Below, in pieces: positions 43,973 to 53,518 of a stretch of 64,000 nt of DNA (the stretch's first letter is position 1; each line of letters starts with the position of its first letter). The translations under genes and the position numbers were made by a program. The stretch covers positions 149,005 to 213,004 of the forward strand of contig JAHHHB010000002.1 in assembly GCA_019359545.1 (NCBI GenBank), in the 5' to 3' direction. The notes beneath the pieces are model-generated. The model worked only from the letters and a program-made list of their open reading frames with translations, was not told the origin of the DNA and searched no databases. The DNA is from Desmonostoc geniculatum HA4340-LM1. Its GTDB lineage: Bacteria > Cyanobacteriota > Cyanobacteriia > Cyanobacteriales > Nostocaceae.

Positions 43973-46459
43973 CTATGTCAAAATCGCCCCACCCATCAAC
44001 CGTTCATACCGATATTTCAACTCTTCCTTCATCAAATTCCAGCGCTCTAAAGTAACATCCATCTCGATGATTTTCTCCGCTGCTTGGCGTGCTAAAAGTA
44101 AAACTTCTTCATCTTCAAGCAAACTCGCTAATGTAAAATCTGGCACTCCAGATTGACGAGTTCCCAGTACTTGCCCTGGGCCACGAAAACGCATATCCAT
44201 TTCCGAAATGAAAAAGCCATCCTGGGACTGTTCTAACACCTTCAGCCGTTGTTGAGCATCAGGACTCCTAGAGCTACTCATCAACAAACAGTAGGATTGA
44301 GCCGCGCCACGACCAACCCGCCCCCGTAATTGGTGGAGTTGCGATAAGCCAAATCGCTCTGCATCTTCAATGAGCATAACTGTAGCATTAGGTACATCTA
44401 CACCCACCTCAACAACAGTAGTCGAAACTAAAATTTGTGTTTCGTTATCACGGAATTTAGTAATCGCTTCGTCCTTTTCAGCTGAACTCATACGACCGTG
44501 CAGCAGCCCCACCTGAAAATCTGGAAAAACGCTTTCTTGTAACTTTTGATGCTCATCAACAGCCGATCGCAAATCCAGTTTTTCTGATTCTTCTACCAAC
44601 GGCAAAACTACATAAACTTGTCTTCCTTGGACAACTTCTCGACGCATCAGGTCGTAAGCATGGTTGCGTTGCTGACCTGATAACACTGTTGTTTGAATCT
44701 TTTGCCGTCCTGGTGGTAACTCGTCAATTTGGCTAACATCTAAATCCCCGTGTATCGTCAGTGCCAGCGTTCGCGGAATCGGAGTTGCTGTCATAGTTAA
44801 CACATGAGGTTGCTGACCTTTTTGCTGTAAACGCGCTCGTTGTTCTACCCCAAAGCGATGCTGTTCATCAATCACTACTAATCCTAATTGGTGGAAATTT
44901 ACAGGGTCTTGAATCAAGGCATGAGTTCCCACCAACAGCGGTAATTCACCCGTTTCCAACTGAGAATGTATTTGTCTGCGTTTAGCAGTTTTAGTAGAAC
45001 CCGTCAGTAATTCCACTGGTAAATGCAGCAGGTTAAACCAACTAACTAACTTGCGATAATGCTGTTCTGCCAAAACTTCTGTAGGAGCCATCAGTGCAGC
45101 TTGGTAGCCGGATTGAATTGCTGCGAGGATAGCCAGCACAGCAACAACTGTTTTTCCGGAACCGACATCGCCCTGCACCAAACGATTCATCGGTGCGGGT
45201 TTTTGCAAGTCGTTGAGGATATCGTTGATGACTCGTTGCTGTGCCCCAGTGAGTTGAAAAGGCAATATTTCGTAGAATTTCTCTATCAGTTGACCGCGTG
45301 GGGCGAGGATAGCGCTGGTTTGAATTGCCTTTGCTTGTTGTTGACGTTGCAGTAAACCGAGTTGCAGGTAGAAAAACTCATCAAAAACTAGGCGACGACG
45401 GGCGACTTGCAGAGTTTCGCCGTCCTTGGGAAAGTGGATATTAGCGATCGCATCTTTCAATTCCATCAAAGCATATTTCTGTCGCAAACCACTAGGCAAA
45501 GGATCTTTCAGTTGAGCCGCAGCAGGTAAAGCCGCAATTACCGCTTGTCGCACTGAATTCGCCACCACTCCCTCAGTCAATGCATAAATTGGCACCACGC
45601 GTCCAATATTCAGCGACTCAATGGGATCTCCTGGATTTGCCAAAACCTCTAATTCTGGATTATCCAGCGTCAAGCCGTATTTACTTTCTTTTACCAACCC
45701 ACACGCCGCTACAATACTACCTACCGGATAACGGCGTTTTAAACTTTCTTGCCAACCGCGACTACTAAAGCGTGTACCTGCGTAAAAACGCCCAATTTTA
45801 AGTTGACCGCTGTTATCTTTTACTAGCAGTTCTAAAATTGATAATTTCTGATTCTTGGGGCTAGTAAAGCAGTTGCAACGCTTCACCGTCGCCACTATTG
45901 TCACCGTCTCACCCGCCTGTAACTCGCGGATATTCACCTGACGCGCATAATCAATGTGGTCGCGGGGATAATAAAAAAGCAAATCGCGGACGGTTTGTAA
46001 ACCAAGACGTGCTAAATTATCAGCTCTTTTAAAGCCTATTTCCGGTAAATCACTGAGTTTTTGCTCAATCTTTGGAGCAAGCCTCCGACTCACCTCAGCA
46101 ACAATTGGAGATGTTGGATTTTGGTTTTTGGATTGATAACTTCTCCCCTGCTCCCCTGCTCCCCTGCTCCCTTGCTCTCCTTCATCTTCCTGCTGTAGTT
46201 GATAAAGATACCGACGAGTTTCTGCTACCAAGTTTTGCCTTTCTTCCAGTGCTAGATGTGGATAACTAGCAAATTGCACCGCTAGTCCTTGCCAACGGCG
46301 GCGTTCACTTTGGGGCAAGCCTGTGGGAAATTTGCCCAAAGTTAGGCTCAGGAATTCGCTGAAGCGGTATTCCCTGCCCATCAAGTCTGTAAAGCCACGT
46401 TCGGCTTCTATTGTCAAGGCTTTATGCAATCGTATCCAATCTGGTTTTTCATTACTCAT
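43973..46459 (-). CDS. recG: ATP-dependent DNA helicase RecG
   Basis: An 828-aa branch-migration helicase that regresses stalled forks. An N-terminal cyanobacterial extension precedes the wedge OB domain (GETVTIVATVKRCNCFTSPK). SF2 motifs follow: QGDVGSGKTVVAVLA (motif I), APTEVLAEQHY (Ia), VVIDEQHRFG (II), TMTATPIPRTLALT (III), LLHGRMSSAEKDE, VSTTVVEVGVDVPNA, and QLHQLRGRVGRGA (VI). Residues about 92-115 (EDEGEQGSRGAGEQGR then SYQSKNQNP) come from an in-frame GGGGAGCAG/CTCCCCTG repeat near 46140-46180, placed in the linker before the wedge domain. The helicase core is intact, so the protein is probably functional. Confidence 0.95.
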   Translation of the reverse strand: MSNEKPDWIRLHKALTIEAERGFTDLMGREYRFSEFLSLTLGKFPTGLPQSERRRWQGLAVQFASYPHLALEERQNLVAETRRYLYQLQQEDEGEQGSRGAGEQGRSYQSKNQNPTSPIVAEVSRRLAPKIEQKLSDLPEIGFKRADNLARLGLQTVRDLLFYYPRDHIDYARQVNIRELQAGETVTIVATVKRCNCFTSPKNQKLSILELLVKDNSGQLKIGRFYAGTRFSSRGWQESLKRRYPVGSIVAACGLVKESKYGLTLDNPELEVLANPGDPIESLNIGRVVPIYALTEGVVANSVRQAVIAALPAAAQLKDPLPSGLRQKYALMELKDAIANIHFPKDGETLQVARRRLVFDEFFYLQLGLLQRQQQAKAIQTSAILAPRGQLIEKFYEILPFQLTGAQQRVINDILNDLQKPAPMNRLVQGDVGSGKTVVAVLAILAAIQSGYQAALMAPTEVLAEQHYRKLVSWFNLLHLPVELLTGSTKTAKRRQIHSQLETGELPLLVGTHALIQDPVNFHQLGLVVIDEQHRFGVEQRARLQQKGQQPHVLTMTATPIPRTLALTIHGDLDVSQIDELPPGRQKIQTTVLSGQQRNHAYDLMRREVVQGRQVYVVLPLVEESEKLDLRSAVDEHQKLQESVFPDFQVGLLHGRMSSAEKDEAITKFRDNETQILVSTTVVEVGVDVPNATVMLIEDAERFGLSQLHQLRGRVGRGAAQSYCLLMSSSRSPDAQQRLKVLEQSQDGFFISEMDMRFRGPGQVLGTRQSGVPDFTLASLLEDEEVLLLARQAAEKIIEMDVTLERWNLMKEELKYRYERLMGGAILT

Positions 46460-46560
46460 TGGTTATTAGTCATTAGTCATTAGTCATTAGTCATTAGTCA
46501 TTGGTCATTGGTCATTAGTGAATAACAAAGGACAACCGACAAAAGACAAATGACAAATGA
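46459..46560. repeat. 7-bp tandem repeats (CATTAGT type)
   Basis: CATTAGT is repeated about five times, then CATTGGT, at 46466-46517, and CAAATGA units follow to 46560. This is a short tandemly repeated repetitive sequence of the kind common in heterocystous cyanobacteria. It lies between the gene at 46561 and recG. Confidence 0.85.
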
Positions 46561-47451
46561 CTAATTTTCAAACCAACTAGCACGCCATGCAGCTTCAGCT
46601 TCAGCAACTGCTCTTTCTCGAAGTTTCTTTTGATACTCTCGTTCTAGCTTGTTTAGCTGAACTAAGATACCGCGGATTTGCCTACGCTCAGATGAGAGTT
46701 TAGGATCGGCAAATTCAATTTCCCCTAGTCGCAAATTAATAGCCATAATCTGCGTCAGACTAGAATCTTCTGACTGCTGCTCATTTTCAATTTCAATTAC
46801 TAAGTTTAATAAATTGGGTGGCCCTGGCATTATCTCGGCAGATGCTTCTGATGCAGCCGCAGCCGCAGCTGCTAAAATCGGTTCTGGTAATTTTTTGGGT
46901 AATATCCCGGCTTTTTGTAATAAAAGATTAGCATCATGGGAAACTTTTTTCAGTATCTCTTGGGTAACCTCCTCTAAGGTCTGTTGCCATTTTGCCAGTT
47001 CTATAGGACTAGAGGTGTCTGGAGATAAGGAGGATGAGGGGGATGAGGGGGATGAGGGGGATAAAGAAGTATTTTCTTCCTCATCTGGTGCTACTTCCTC
47101 ATCTTCCCCTACTCCCTCATCTCCCCCTGCTCCCTCATCTCCCTCATCTCCCTCATCTCCCTCATCTCCCTCATTTTTAATATAGGTAACCAACTGCTCA
47201 GCTGCCACTTGACCTAACTTGCGGATGGCTTGTTGCAATTGTTGGCGCTGATTCAATGACAAATGCAAGAAGCTTTCAGGATACCCTTGAGTACAAAGGT
47301 GGTAAGTAGCTAGAATCAACTGTTTTTGTACAGCTAGTCCCAAGGTGGCTAGATAACTAGCATAAGCGCTTTGTAATTCTAGTGCGATCGCTCCAATCGC
47401 TTCTTTGAGTGCTGCAATATCCCGCTCAATTCGCTCGATTGCTCTTGCCAT
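46561..47451 (-). CDS. Hypothetical helical protein with expanded low-complexity insert
   Basis: A 296-aa protein. The N-terminal helical part (RIERDIAALKEAIGAIALEL to QLVTYIKN, about residues 1-92) and C-terminal helical part (LAKWQQTLEEVTQEILKKVS to the end) look conserved and soluble. They are separated by about 65 residues of Gly-Asp-Glu repeats and Ser-Pro repeats (GDEGDEGDEG; SPSSPSSPSS) encoded by GAGGGGGAT- and CTCCCTCAT-type tandem DNA. The insert keeps frame. The gene is immediately upstream of recG on the same strand. Function unknown. No signal peptide. Confidence 0.75.
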   Translation of the reverse strand: MARAIERIERDIAALKEAIGAIALELQSAYASYLATLGLAVQKQLILATYHLCTQGYPESFLHLSLNQRQQLQQAIRKLGQVAAEQLVTYIKNEGDEGDEGDEGDEGAGGDEGVGEDEEVAPDEEENTSLSPSSPSSPSSSLSPDTSSPIELAKWQQTLEEVTQEILKKVSHDANLLLQKAGILPKKLPEPILAAAAAAASEASAEIMPGPPNLLNLVIEIENEQQSEDSSLTQIMAINLRLGEIEFADPKLSSERRQIRGILVQLNKLEREYQKKLRERAVAEAEAAWRASWFEN

Positions 47452-47514
47452 AACTTCTCGCTCTTACCCATATCAACCATTAATAGTACAAATATACTGA
47501 TTTATTTGAGGATA

Positions 47515-47834
47515 CATAGCGGTTCCCATTCAGATGCAGTACAACATCGTATCGCAAGGTGTAGTGGCACGGCACTGCCCATAGGTGTCAACTTAAGCTC
47601 AAACGCTTGTACTACATACCTTTTACCCCCCTTAATCCCCCCTTATAAAGGGGGGAAAAAGAAATGCAGTTCCCTCCCTTTTATAAGGGGAGGGTTAGGG
47701 TGGGGTAAAGCGTTGAGTGATGGTCAGTGAGTGAATTCAATATCACGTCTTGATAAGGGTTTGACGTTAAGTTGACACCACTGGGCACTGCCATGCCCTT
47801 ACAGGTGTACCTCATTCAAATGAAAATCGCTATA
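47515..47834. mobile_element. Outer palindromic MITE, second interrupted copy
   Basis: The ends CATAGCGGTTCCCATTCAGA (47515) and TCAAATGAAAATCGCTATA (to 47834) match the copy at 36171. The core (GTGGCACGGCACTGCC ... GGCACTGCCATGCCC) is split by an inserted element with a duplicated 9-mer. Confidence 0.8.
47580..47783. mobile_element. Inner 204-bp MITE, second copy, 9-bp target duplication
   Basis: Terminal inverted repeats CATAGGTGTCAACTTAAG and CGTTAAGTTGACACCACTG match those at 15989-16181. GGCACTGCC is duplicated at 47571-47579 and 47784-47792. The shared interior includes CTTGATAAGGGTTT near the right end and a C-run/G-run hairpin in the middle. It has no coding capacity, so it must have been moved by a transposase encoded elsewhere. 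Confidence 0.88.
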
Positions 47835-48047
47835 ACTTTCCTAAGCATTTTAAATTTTGAATTATATGCGAACTTTCGCTGCTCTATTAATAAAATACAG
47901 GTCAGGCTATTGGCTTGACCTGTCTGATAAAAGGTCATTTGTCATTTGTCCTTTGTCGTTTGTCGCTTGTCCTTTGTAAATAACAAAAGACTAATTGACC
48001 AATGACCAATAACCAATGACTAATGACTAATAACCAATGACCAAGTA
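47835..48047. repeat. 7-bp tandem repeats downstream of tsf
   Basis: GTCATTTGTCATTTGTCCTT (from about 47934) and then ACCAATGACCAATAACCAAT-type heptads up to 48040 form complementary tracts that could fold back on each other. Upstream, AGGTCAGGCTATTGGCTTGACCT (47900-47922) is a clear hairpin and could terminate tsf transcripts coming from the right. Confidence 0.75.
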
Positions 48048-48992
48048 TTACTTGCCGCCCATTTGTGCAGCGACTTCCTCAGCAAAGTTACTTTCTTGCT
48101 TTTCAATGCCTTCGCCCAGTACATAGCGGACAAAGCGATTTACTTGGATGTCTTCGCCTACTTGCCCCTTGACTTGCTTCAACAATTCTTCTACAGAAAT
48201 ACTTTGATCGCGGATGTAAGGCTGATCTAGCAAAGTCAATTCTTTGAGGCGTTTGTCAATCCGTCCCTGAACAATCTTTTCTTTGATGTTATCTGGCTTG
48301 TTGGCCAAATCATCCTTGCCCATTTCAATGTCTTTTTCTTTTTGGGCGATCGCGGTAGGAATTTGGTCTACACTTACATACTCGACATTCGGACATGCCG
48401 CAACTTGCATTGCAGCGTTCCGTGCCAAGGATTGGAACTCTTCCTTACCAGCAGCTGAGTCGGTTTGAGAACCCAACTCCACCAATACACCAACTCGACC
48501 GCCAGTGTGAATGTAGCTATCTACTACACCTTGCTTGTCTTCTGCTAGTGCAAATTTGATAAAGCGACGTAGTTGGATGTTTTCACCAAGTGTGGCAATA
48601 GTTTGCTTGATAAATTCATCTACACTAACGCTTTCATTCTCAATATATGGTTGAGCTAACAAGGACTCAACACTGTCAGCATTTGTTGCTTGCTTTGCTA
48701 GGTTCTTAACCAAAGCTTTAAAAGCTTCGTTACGAGCAACAAAATCGGTTTGGCAGTTTACTTCTATGAGTACACCCACTCGACTACCTGGTTCAATGTA
48801 GGTGTCTACTAGACCTTCTGCTGCAATGCGATCGCTTTTTTTACCCGCCGAAGTGATGCCCTTTTTCCGTAGCCAGTCTGCGGCTTCTTCTATGTTGCCA
48901 TCAGTTTCTTTCAGCGCCTTTTTGCAGTCCATCATGCCGGCACCAGTTTTTTGGCGTAGCTCTTGGACGAGTTTTGCAGATATTTCCGCCAT
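48048..48992 (-). CDS. tsf: Translation elongation factor Ts
   Basis: A 314-aa nucleotide exchange factor for EF-Tu. The N-terminal UBA-like domain contains [20 protein letters not shown], followed by [16 protein letters not shown] and the TDFV motif in [19 protein letters not shown] second core half has [20 protein letters not shown], and the terminal part is INRFVRY-like ([16 protein letters not shown]). It is the long cyanobacterial form, with an internal duplication of the LLAQPYI...SV-EFIKQ segment. Gene order rpsB-tsf is conserved, although 380 bp of repeats separate them here. Confidence 0.96.
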   Translation of the reverse strand: MAEISAKLVQELRQKTGAGMMDCKKALKETDGNIEEAADWLRKKGITSAGKKSDRIAAEGLVDTYIEPGSRVGVLIEVNCQTDFVARNEAFKALVKNLAKQATNADSVESLLAQPYIENESVSVDEFIKQTIATLGENIQLRRFIKFALAEDKQGVVDSYIHTGGRVGVLVELGSQTDSAAGKEEFQSLARNAAMQVAACPNVEYVSVDQIPTAIAQKEKDIEMGKDDLANKPDNIKEKIVQGRIDKRLKELTLLDQPYIRDQSISVEELLKQVKGQVGEDIQVNRFVRYVLGEGIEKQESNFAEEVAAQMGGK

Positions 48993-49372
48993 GTTGCCTC
49001 AATTTCTAACTTGACCTCGAGTTGTAATCGCTCACCTAATTTAGTGCTGAGTGCTGAGTTTTGAGTGTTCAGTTATCAATTTTGACAACTCACAACTTAC
49101 AACTTCAAAAATCAACGATTCACCACTATCCGATTTGCTGAGTATTTCTATCTTACTCAGCAATGCCACTTGCTCCACTTGGGGTGACCTCAAGACCTGG
49201 ATTTCTCACCACATCTCTCAAAGTCTTTTGCTCTTGAGCAGGGGAGCTCTTGAGCAGAGGAGAGTTCAATGTGCCAAGTTCAATCCCCTCTGCCCCTCTG
49301 CCCCTCTGCCCCTCAAGCTTGTGAGAAATGCGGGTAAGACCACAGTAGCTGCTCAGCACTCAGCACTCACTA
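48993..49372. repeat. rpsB-tsf spacer invaded by low-complexity repeats
   Basis: The gap contains AGCTCTTGAGCAGGGGAGCT (around 49230-49260) and CTGCCCCTCTGCCCCTCTGC (around 49290-49315), plus TGAGTGCTGAG-type units near 49046-49065 and 49350-49370. This GCAGAGGGG family is the same as that inserted in the pyrC-like gene. Confidence 0.7.
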
Positions 49373-50167
49373 TTATTCTTCTTCTTCTTCGTCGGGAATC
49401 AGGCTGTCAGTATACTCGCCTTCTTCGTAGTCTTCGTCATACTCAGTGCCATCGTAGTCTTCGTAATCCTCTTCAACATCGAGTTGACCGTGACGACCTT
49501 CATAAATGGCATCTGCCAATTTTCCGACTATCAGCTTAATCGACCTGATGGCATCGTCGTTTGCGGGGATGGGGATATCCACTACATCTGGGTCGCAGTT
49601 TGTATCCAGCATGGACACAATGGGAATGTTGAGTTTTTGGCATTCTTGAACAGCGTTATATTCCCGTCGTTGGTCTACAATCACCACGATATCGGGCACT
49701 TTTCGCATTGTTTTAATGCCACCCAAATATTTTTGCAGCTTCGCCATTTCCCGACGGAGCATCGACGCTTCTTTTTTCGGCAATAAATCCAGTGCGCCGC
49801 TTTCTTCCCGCCGTTCCAAATCTTTGAGGCGGTCTACCCGTGTTTTAATAGTTGTCCAGTTGGTCAACATGCCGCCCAACCAGCGTTGGTTAATGTAATG
49901 GGAACCGCAACGGCTGGCTTCTTGGGCAATAATTCCAGCAGCTTGCCGCTTAGTGCCGACGAAAAGAAATTTCTTTCCTTGCTCTGCCTGCGATCGCATA
50001 TAAGCATAAGCATTATCCATCAACTGGGCAGTCTGCACCAAGTCGATGATATGTACACCATTGCGGGAAGTGTAAATGTAAGGAGACATTTTTGGGTTCC
50101 AACGCCGGGTCTGATGCCCAAAGTGAACCCCTGACTCCATCATTTGAGCCAATGAAACAACTGGCAT
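49373..50167 (-). CDS. rpsB: 30S ribosomal protein S2
   Basis: A 264-aa S2 protein: [80 protein letters not shown] and [20 protein letters not shown]. It ends in a long Asp/Glu/Tyr-rich tail ([20 protein letters not shown]) typical of cyanobacterial S2. The frame is open 21 codons upstream to 50230, but ATG 50167 gives the conserved N-terminus. Downstream is tsf. Confidence 0.97.
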   Translation of the reverse strand: MPVVSLAQMMESGVHFGHQTRRWNPKMSPYIYTSRNGVHIIDLVQTAQLMDNAYAYMRSQAEQGKKFLFVGTKRQAAGIIAQEASRCGSHYINQRWLGGMLTNWTTIKTRVDRLKDLERREESGALDLLPKKEASMLRREMAKLQKYLGGIKTMRKVPDIVVIVDQRREYNAVQECQKLNIPIVSMLDTNCDPDVVDIPIPANDDAIRSIKLIVGKLADAIYEGRHGQLDVEEDYEDYDGTEYDEDYEEGEYTDSLIPDEEEEE

Positions 50168-50460
50168 ATATTTTTTAACTCCGATTCGGGTTAAACCTCC
50201 ATCCAAGCGTATTTCCCAATTAGGAAACACCCGAATTCTCAGATGTGCGAGATTAGTTAGCCATACTAGGTTAGCATATTCGGGAAAGTTAGGGGACTGG
50301 GGATTGGGGATTGGGGATTGGGGACTGGGACACGGAAAAGAGGAGACCAGGGTACGGGGACGCGGGAAAAGACTGGTTACAAGTTGTCTCCCTATCTCCC
50401 TATTCCCTCATCTCCCAGTCACCAGTCACCAGTCACCAGTCACCAGTCCCCACTCCCTAA
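50168..50460. repeat. GGGGATT / CACCAGT tandem repeats upstream of rpsB
   Basis: GGGGACTGGGGATT units at 50292-50330 and CAGTCACCAGTCACCAGT units at 50417-50450 flank a purine-rich stretch. The rpsB promoter and leader must lie in 50168-50290. Confidence 0.7.
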
Positions 50461-51510
50461 CTACGCAAACTCGATAGTCTCAACAAACTCTAAAATATTC
50501 TCCTTGATATATTCGGCTTCTTCTTCAATGGAATCGGGAGTTTCGCCGTTAAGAAAGCTGTGCTGGCTGCTAACTATATACAAAAATTCACCACTGATAA
50601 ATATCAGTAGCCCTCGATACGCATCTAATCTGACGGCAGTTCCATTATTTTCTTGCTTGGAAATCGTCGAACCTTTCGGCATATTGATTAAGACGTAGTA
50701 AGCTCCTTGTAAAGTATCTTCCAAATATTCAGTATATTCTACAGTTGCATCTGGTACATTTGCCAAAATCGCTTGGGGCACGTACTTGTCTACTAAGATT
50801 GATTGTAAATATTTTTGTTGTCCAAGAGATTCGAGTTCCTCTGACTGTTCCACGGGAAAAGGATAATAATCGATTCTCAGTAAAGTACCGATGTCATCGG
50901 AAAAGCCAACTACTCCTTCCTGACTTTGAATTCTACCGCCGTTTTCGGGATCAACTGGAACCGGCACTGTAAAATTCCCTAAGGGGGATTGATATGCCTC
51001 TTGAGCATATTCTTCTATAATTACTGTCTCATCTTCGTCATCTGTATATTCTTCCTCTTCTGCTTCTTGAAAGGCCGCAATTACCTCTTTGATGATTTCG
51101 TCTGCTTCTTCGTCTTCAAGTTCCAAGGCTGTTTGTAGCTTTTTGAGGTAGGCTTGTTTCTGTTTGGGAATGGCAAGTTCATCGTCTAAAAGCACTATCA
51201 CCCCAGCGGCGAAACCATCGAGTACTAATTCATCGGAGAGAGAAATTTTAGCGGTATTAAATAAGACACCAAGTCCTTCGTCTTCTGCAATACCTATGAG
51301 TCGATCTACGATTTCGATAATTTCGTCTTCTGAGTATTCCTCAAAGACCTCGAATTCCCAAAGAATACCTGCTAAGCTTTCTGCATCGACATCTTCAATG
51401 GATAAATCAGCGATCGCTGTCACAGTTGCGATCGCCGCCACGGCTTCCTCTGGACTTAGCGATTCCTCTGATGTCTCTGATGAGTTAAAAATCTTGTCAT
51501 ATTTGCTCAT
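50461..51510 (-). CDS. TerB-like N-terminal domain protein
   Basis: A 349-aa acidic soluble protein. Residues about 15-140 look like a TerB/DUF533 helical domain (LSPEEAVAAIATVTAIADLS, VFEEYSEDEIIEIVDRLIGI, LDGFAAGVIVLLDDELAIPK, YLKKLQTALELEDEEADEII). The C-terminal ~180 residues are a mixed alpha/beta domain (GNFTVPVPVDPENGGRIQSQ to VETIEFA) of unknown type. ATG 51510 (MSKYDKIF) is preferred over the ATGs six and five codons upstream. TerB domains often bind metal, but the ligand set is not evident. Function unknown. Confidence 0.78.
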   Translation of the reverse strand: MSKYDKIFNSSETSEESLSPEEAVAAIATVTAIADLSIEDVDAESLAGILWEFEVFEEYSEDEIIEIVDRLIGIAEDEGLGVLFNTAKISLSDELVLDGFAAGVIVLLDDELAIPKQKQAYLKKLQTALELEDEEADEIIKEVIAAFQEAEEEEYTDDEDETVIIEEYAQEAYQSPLGNFTVPVPVDPENGGRIQSQEGVVGFSDDIGTLLRIDYYPFPVEQSEELESLGQQKYLQSILVDKYVPQAILANVPDATVEYTEYLEDTLQGAYYVLINMPKGSTISKQENNGTAVRLDAYRGLLIFISGEFLYIVSSQHSFLNGETPDSIEEEAEYIKENILEFVETIEFA

Positions 51511-51755
51511 AATTGTTACCAGCATCAATTGGTTTATAGTAATAACAGTTTGAAAGCGACAATGGTCAGTTTACCAATGGAGTGAATCTCCAAAATAAAA
51601 ACTTTAGTAGTGGCTGACACCAACTTTGGGTTTGAGATTTGGAATTAAAAGCCTTTACCAAAAGGCTGTTGAGTGGAATTTCCCAAAAGTCAATCACGAG
51701 AAAATCCCACTACCAATACCCCCTACTCCCCATTCCCCACTCCCCACTCCCTTTT

Positions 51756-52991
51756 TCATTCGCCATCCTGATTCGTGACATACAGGAAGCGATCGGCAAT
51801 GTTTTCGTAAAAACTGGCATCGAACCAGTAACCTTGGTGTCCTCGATCGCCCCAGGATGCTTGATATTTCATTTCAACGTTATCCAGGTTTTCATAATAA
51901 TCTAGGTGACCGCTGATTGGATCTTTGAGATGGTAGTAATTCACCCAACGAACTCCATCGAGTTTGCATTCAACTGGGTTTTTGATCGAGTATTGATTTT
52001 TCTGTGTAAATTGTTGTTTCACACGGAAGGAGTTGAGGTGTTCTAAAATCCGCTGTCTAATATACTGTCCCTCCTGTGCTACCTCTCGGAAGAAAAAGGC
52101 GATTTTATCTAGTGGTGAACCAAAGGTAATTAACCCTTTAATTTTATCCAGTAACAGACTTTGATTCTCGTCTTGAGAAAGACTTGCTTCAACACACATC
52201 AGGTTTAATGTGTCGTAAGCAATACAGCTACCAAGAGAATGCCCAGCTATTATTACTTGGTCGTAATTTGCTTGTTGATCTTCAAGAATTGCTTTCAGTA
52301 ATGTTAAGGATTCTGTGAGTATTTGCTGACGAATCATTTTATAGGGTGATTTCTGGTCGGTGATGCTGTAGATGGTGATATCACCAATAAAATTAACTAT
52401 GGGTGGAGTTATAAGTTGTTTACTTAGCTGCCAAGCTGATTGTAAAAAACGACCTTTGAGAAATGGCCCCGCTAACAACAGAATTAACCAAATCCCCATT
52501 CGGAACACTGGATATAAAAAGTTAAATATCCGCAGTAATATAGTGAGCGATCGCAAGCGGTATATAAAAAAAGTTTTCCTATTTCTGTTAGCCAAGAGAT
52601 TATCTAATAGAGGTTGATTCTCTTTACGTTTATAAAACTTAATTGTGCCGTCAAGTGTCTGTTCTGCCCATTGCAATATCTCAGGGACAGTGATTTTATT
52701 TTCTGTATAAGCTGACCAATAGTATTCATGAATATCAATTAGCCAATCTTCATTGTTATTAGTTGGTTTCAATCTGATAAAGCTTTCTGTCCAAAGAGAA
52801 CCGGTTGATAGTCTACGCTTAGCAATTAGGTGTTCTAGGTTGAAAGCTAAATTTTGCTTATCGAAGTATTGAAGAAAATTATGGGTGAAAAAGTCTACAG
52901 TCTCAAAAGGATTCTGGTTGCCGATGCCGTGGATGAATAAAAATGCTGTGCGACCTTTAAGCAACCTCACCCTTTTTTGTTTATCTGTCAT
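51756..52991 (-). CDS. Alpha/beta-hydrolase fold protein (lipase-like)
   Basis: A 411-aa protein. It has FLFIHGIGNQNPFETVDFF near the N-terminus (oxyanion region), a hydrophobic pair around residues 150-180 (IFNFLYPVFRMGIWLILLLA), and the nucleophile elbow VIIAGHSLGSCIAYDTLNLM. A possible late catalytic His lies in WGDRGHQGYWFD. The membrane-associated middle suggests an enzyme acting at the membrane or on lipids. No signal peptide. It is transcribed codirectionally with the TerB-like gene. Exact substrate unknown. Confidence 0.78.
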   Translation of the reverse strand: MTDKQKRVRLLKGRTAFLFIHGIGNQNPFETVDFFTHNFLQYFDKQNLAFNLEHLIAKRRLSTGSLWTESFIRLKPTNNNEDWLIDIHEYYWSAYTENKITVPEILQWAEQTLDGTIKFYKRKENQPLLDNLLANRNRKTFFIYRLRSLTILLRIFNFLYPVFRMGIWLILLLAGPFLKGRFLQSAWQLSKQLITPPIVNFIGDITIYSITDQKSPYKMIRQQILTESLTLLKAILEDQQANYDQVIIAGHSLGSCIAYDTLNLMCVEASLSQDENQSLLLDKIKGLITFGSPLDKIAFFFREVAQEGQYIRQRILEHLNSFRVKQQFTQKNQYSIKNPVECKLDGVRWVNYYHLKDPISGHLDYYENLDNVEMKYQASWGDRGHQGYWFDASFYENIADRFLYVTNQDGE

Positions 52992-53518
52992 ACATGATTA
53001 CCATTTTGATAAGAAATACTTGGGTTTGAATTGTGATGATGACCTAGCTGTTGCTACTATATAATTAGCGTTGTCAGAATTGCCAGAGAACCAAATTTAT
53101 TTGATTAATTCTTATTGACTTTATTACTTTATTTAAAAACATCGACGATTATTATTTATTTTTTAAAGGATTAATTCCATTAAATTTATGTATAAAAAGT
53201 AATAAGTATATGTCGTAATGTGTCTACTGGACTCAAACACAAGGTATTCTCAGTAGCTACTGTAACTTTTTGACTACGTTATTGAAATATTAATTTTTGT
53301 TAAGAAGAAATTTCTATTGATAACTGCTATATTCTTTTGTTTTTATCCTCTAGCAGATGAATTATATCTATCGATAGAATTATAAACTAGCTAGCGATAG
53401 ATACCTACACCGTGGGCAGGATGTCACAATACCGATGTTTGTAGTTACACAAAATATTCAAACCACGTACTCTTGAGTATACAAACGTAAATTCTGCGAG
53501 ATTTTGAGTTTTTTTATT
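52992..53518. other. AT-rich divergent promoter region
   Basis: 527 bp between a minus-strand hydrolase gene and the GH13 gene. It is strongly AT-rich (53080-53350) and has no gene or recognised repeat. Promoters for both genes should be here. Confidence 0.5.

Noticed and set aside
49051..49539. 162-codon plus-strand frame opposite rpsB
   Set aside because: It covers repeats and the antisense of the acidic rpsB tail; a shadow frame.
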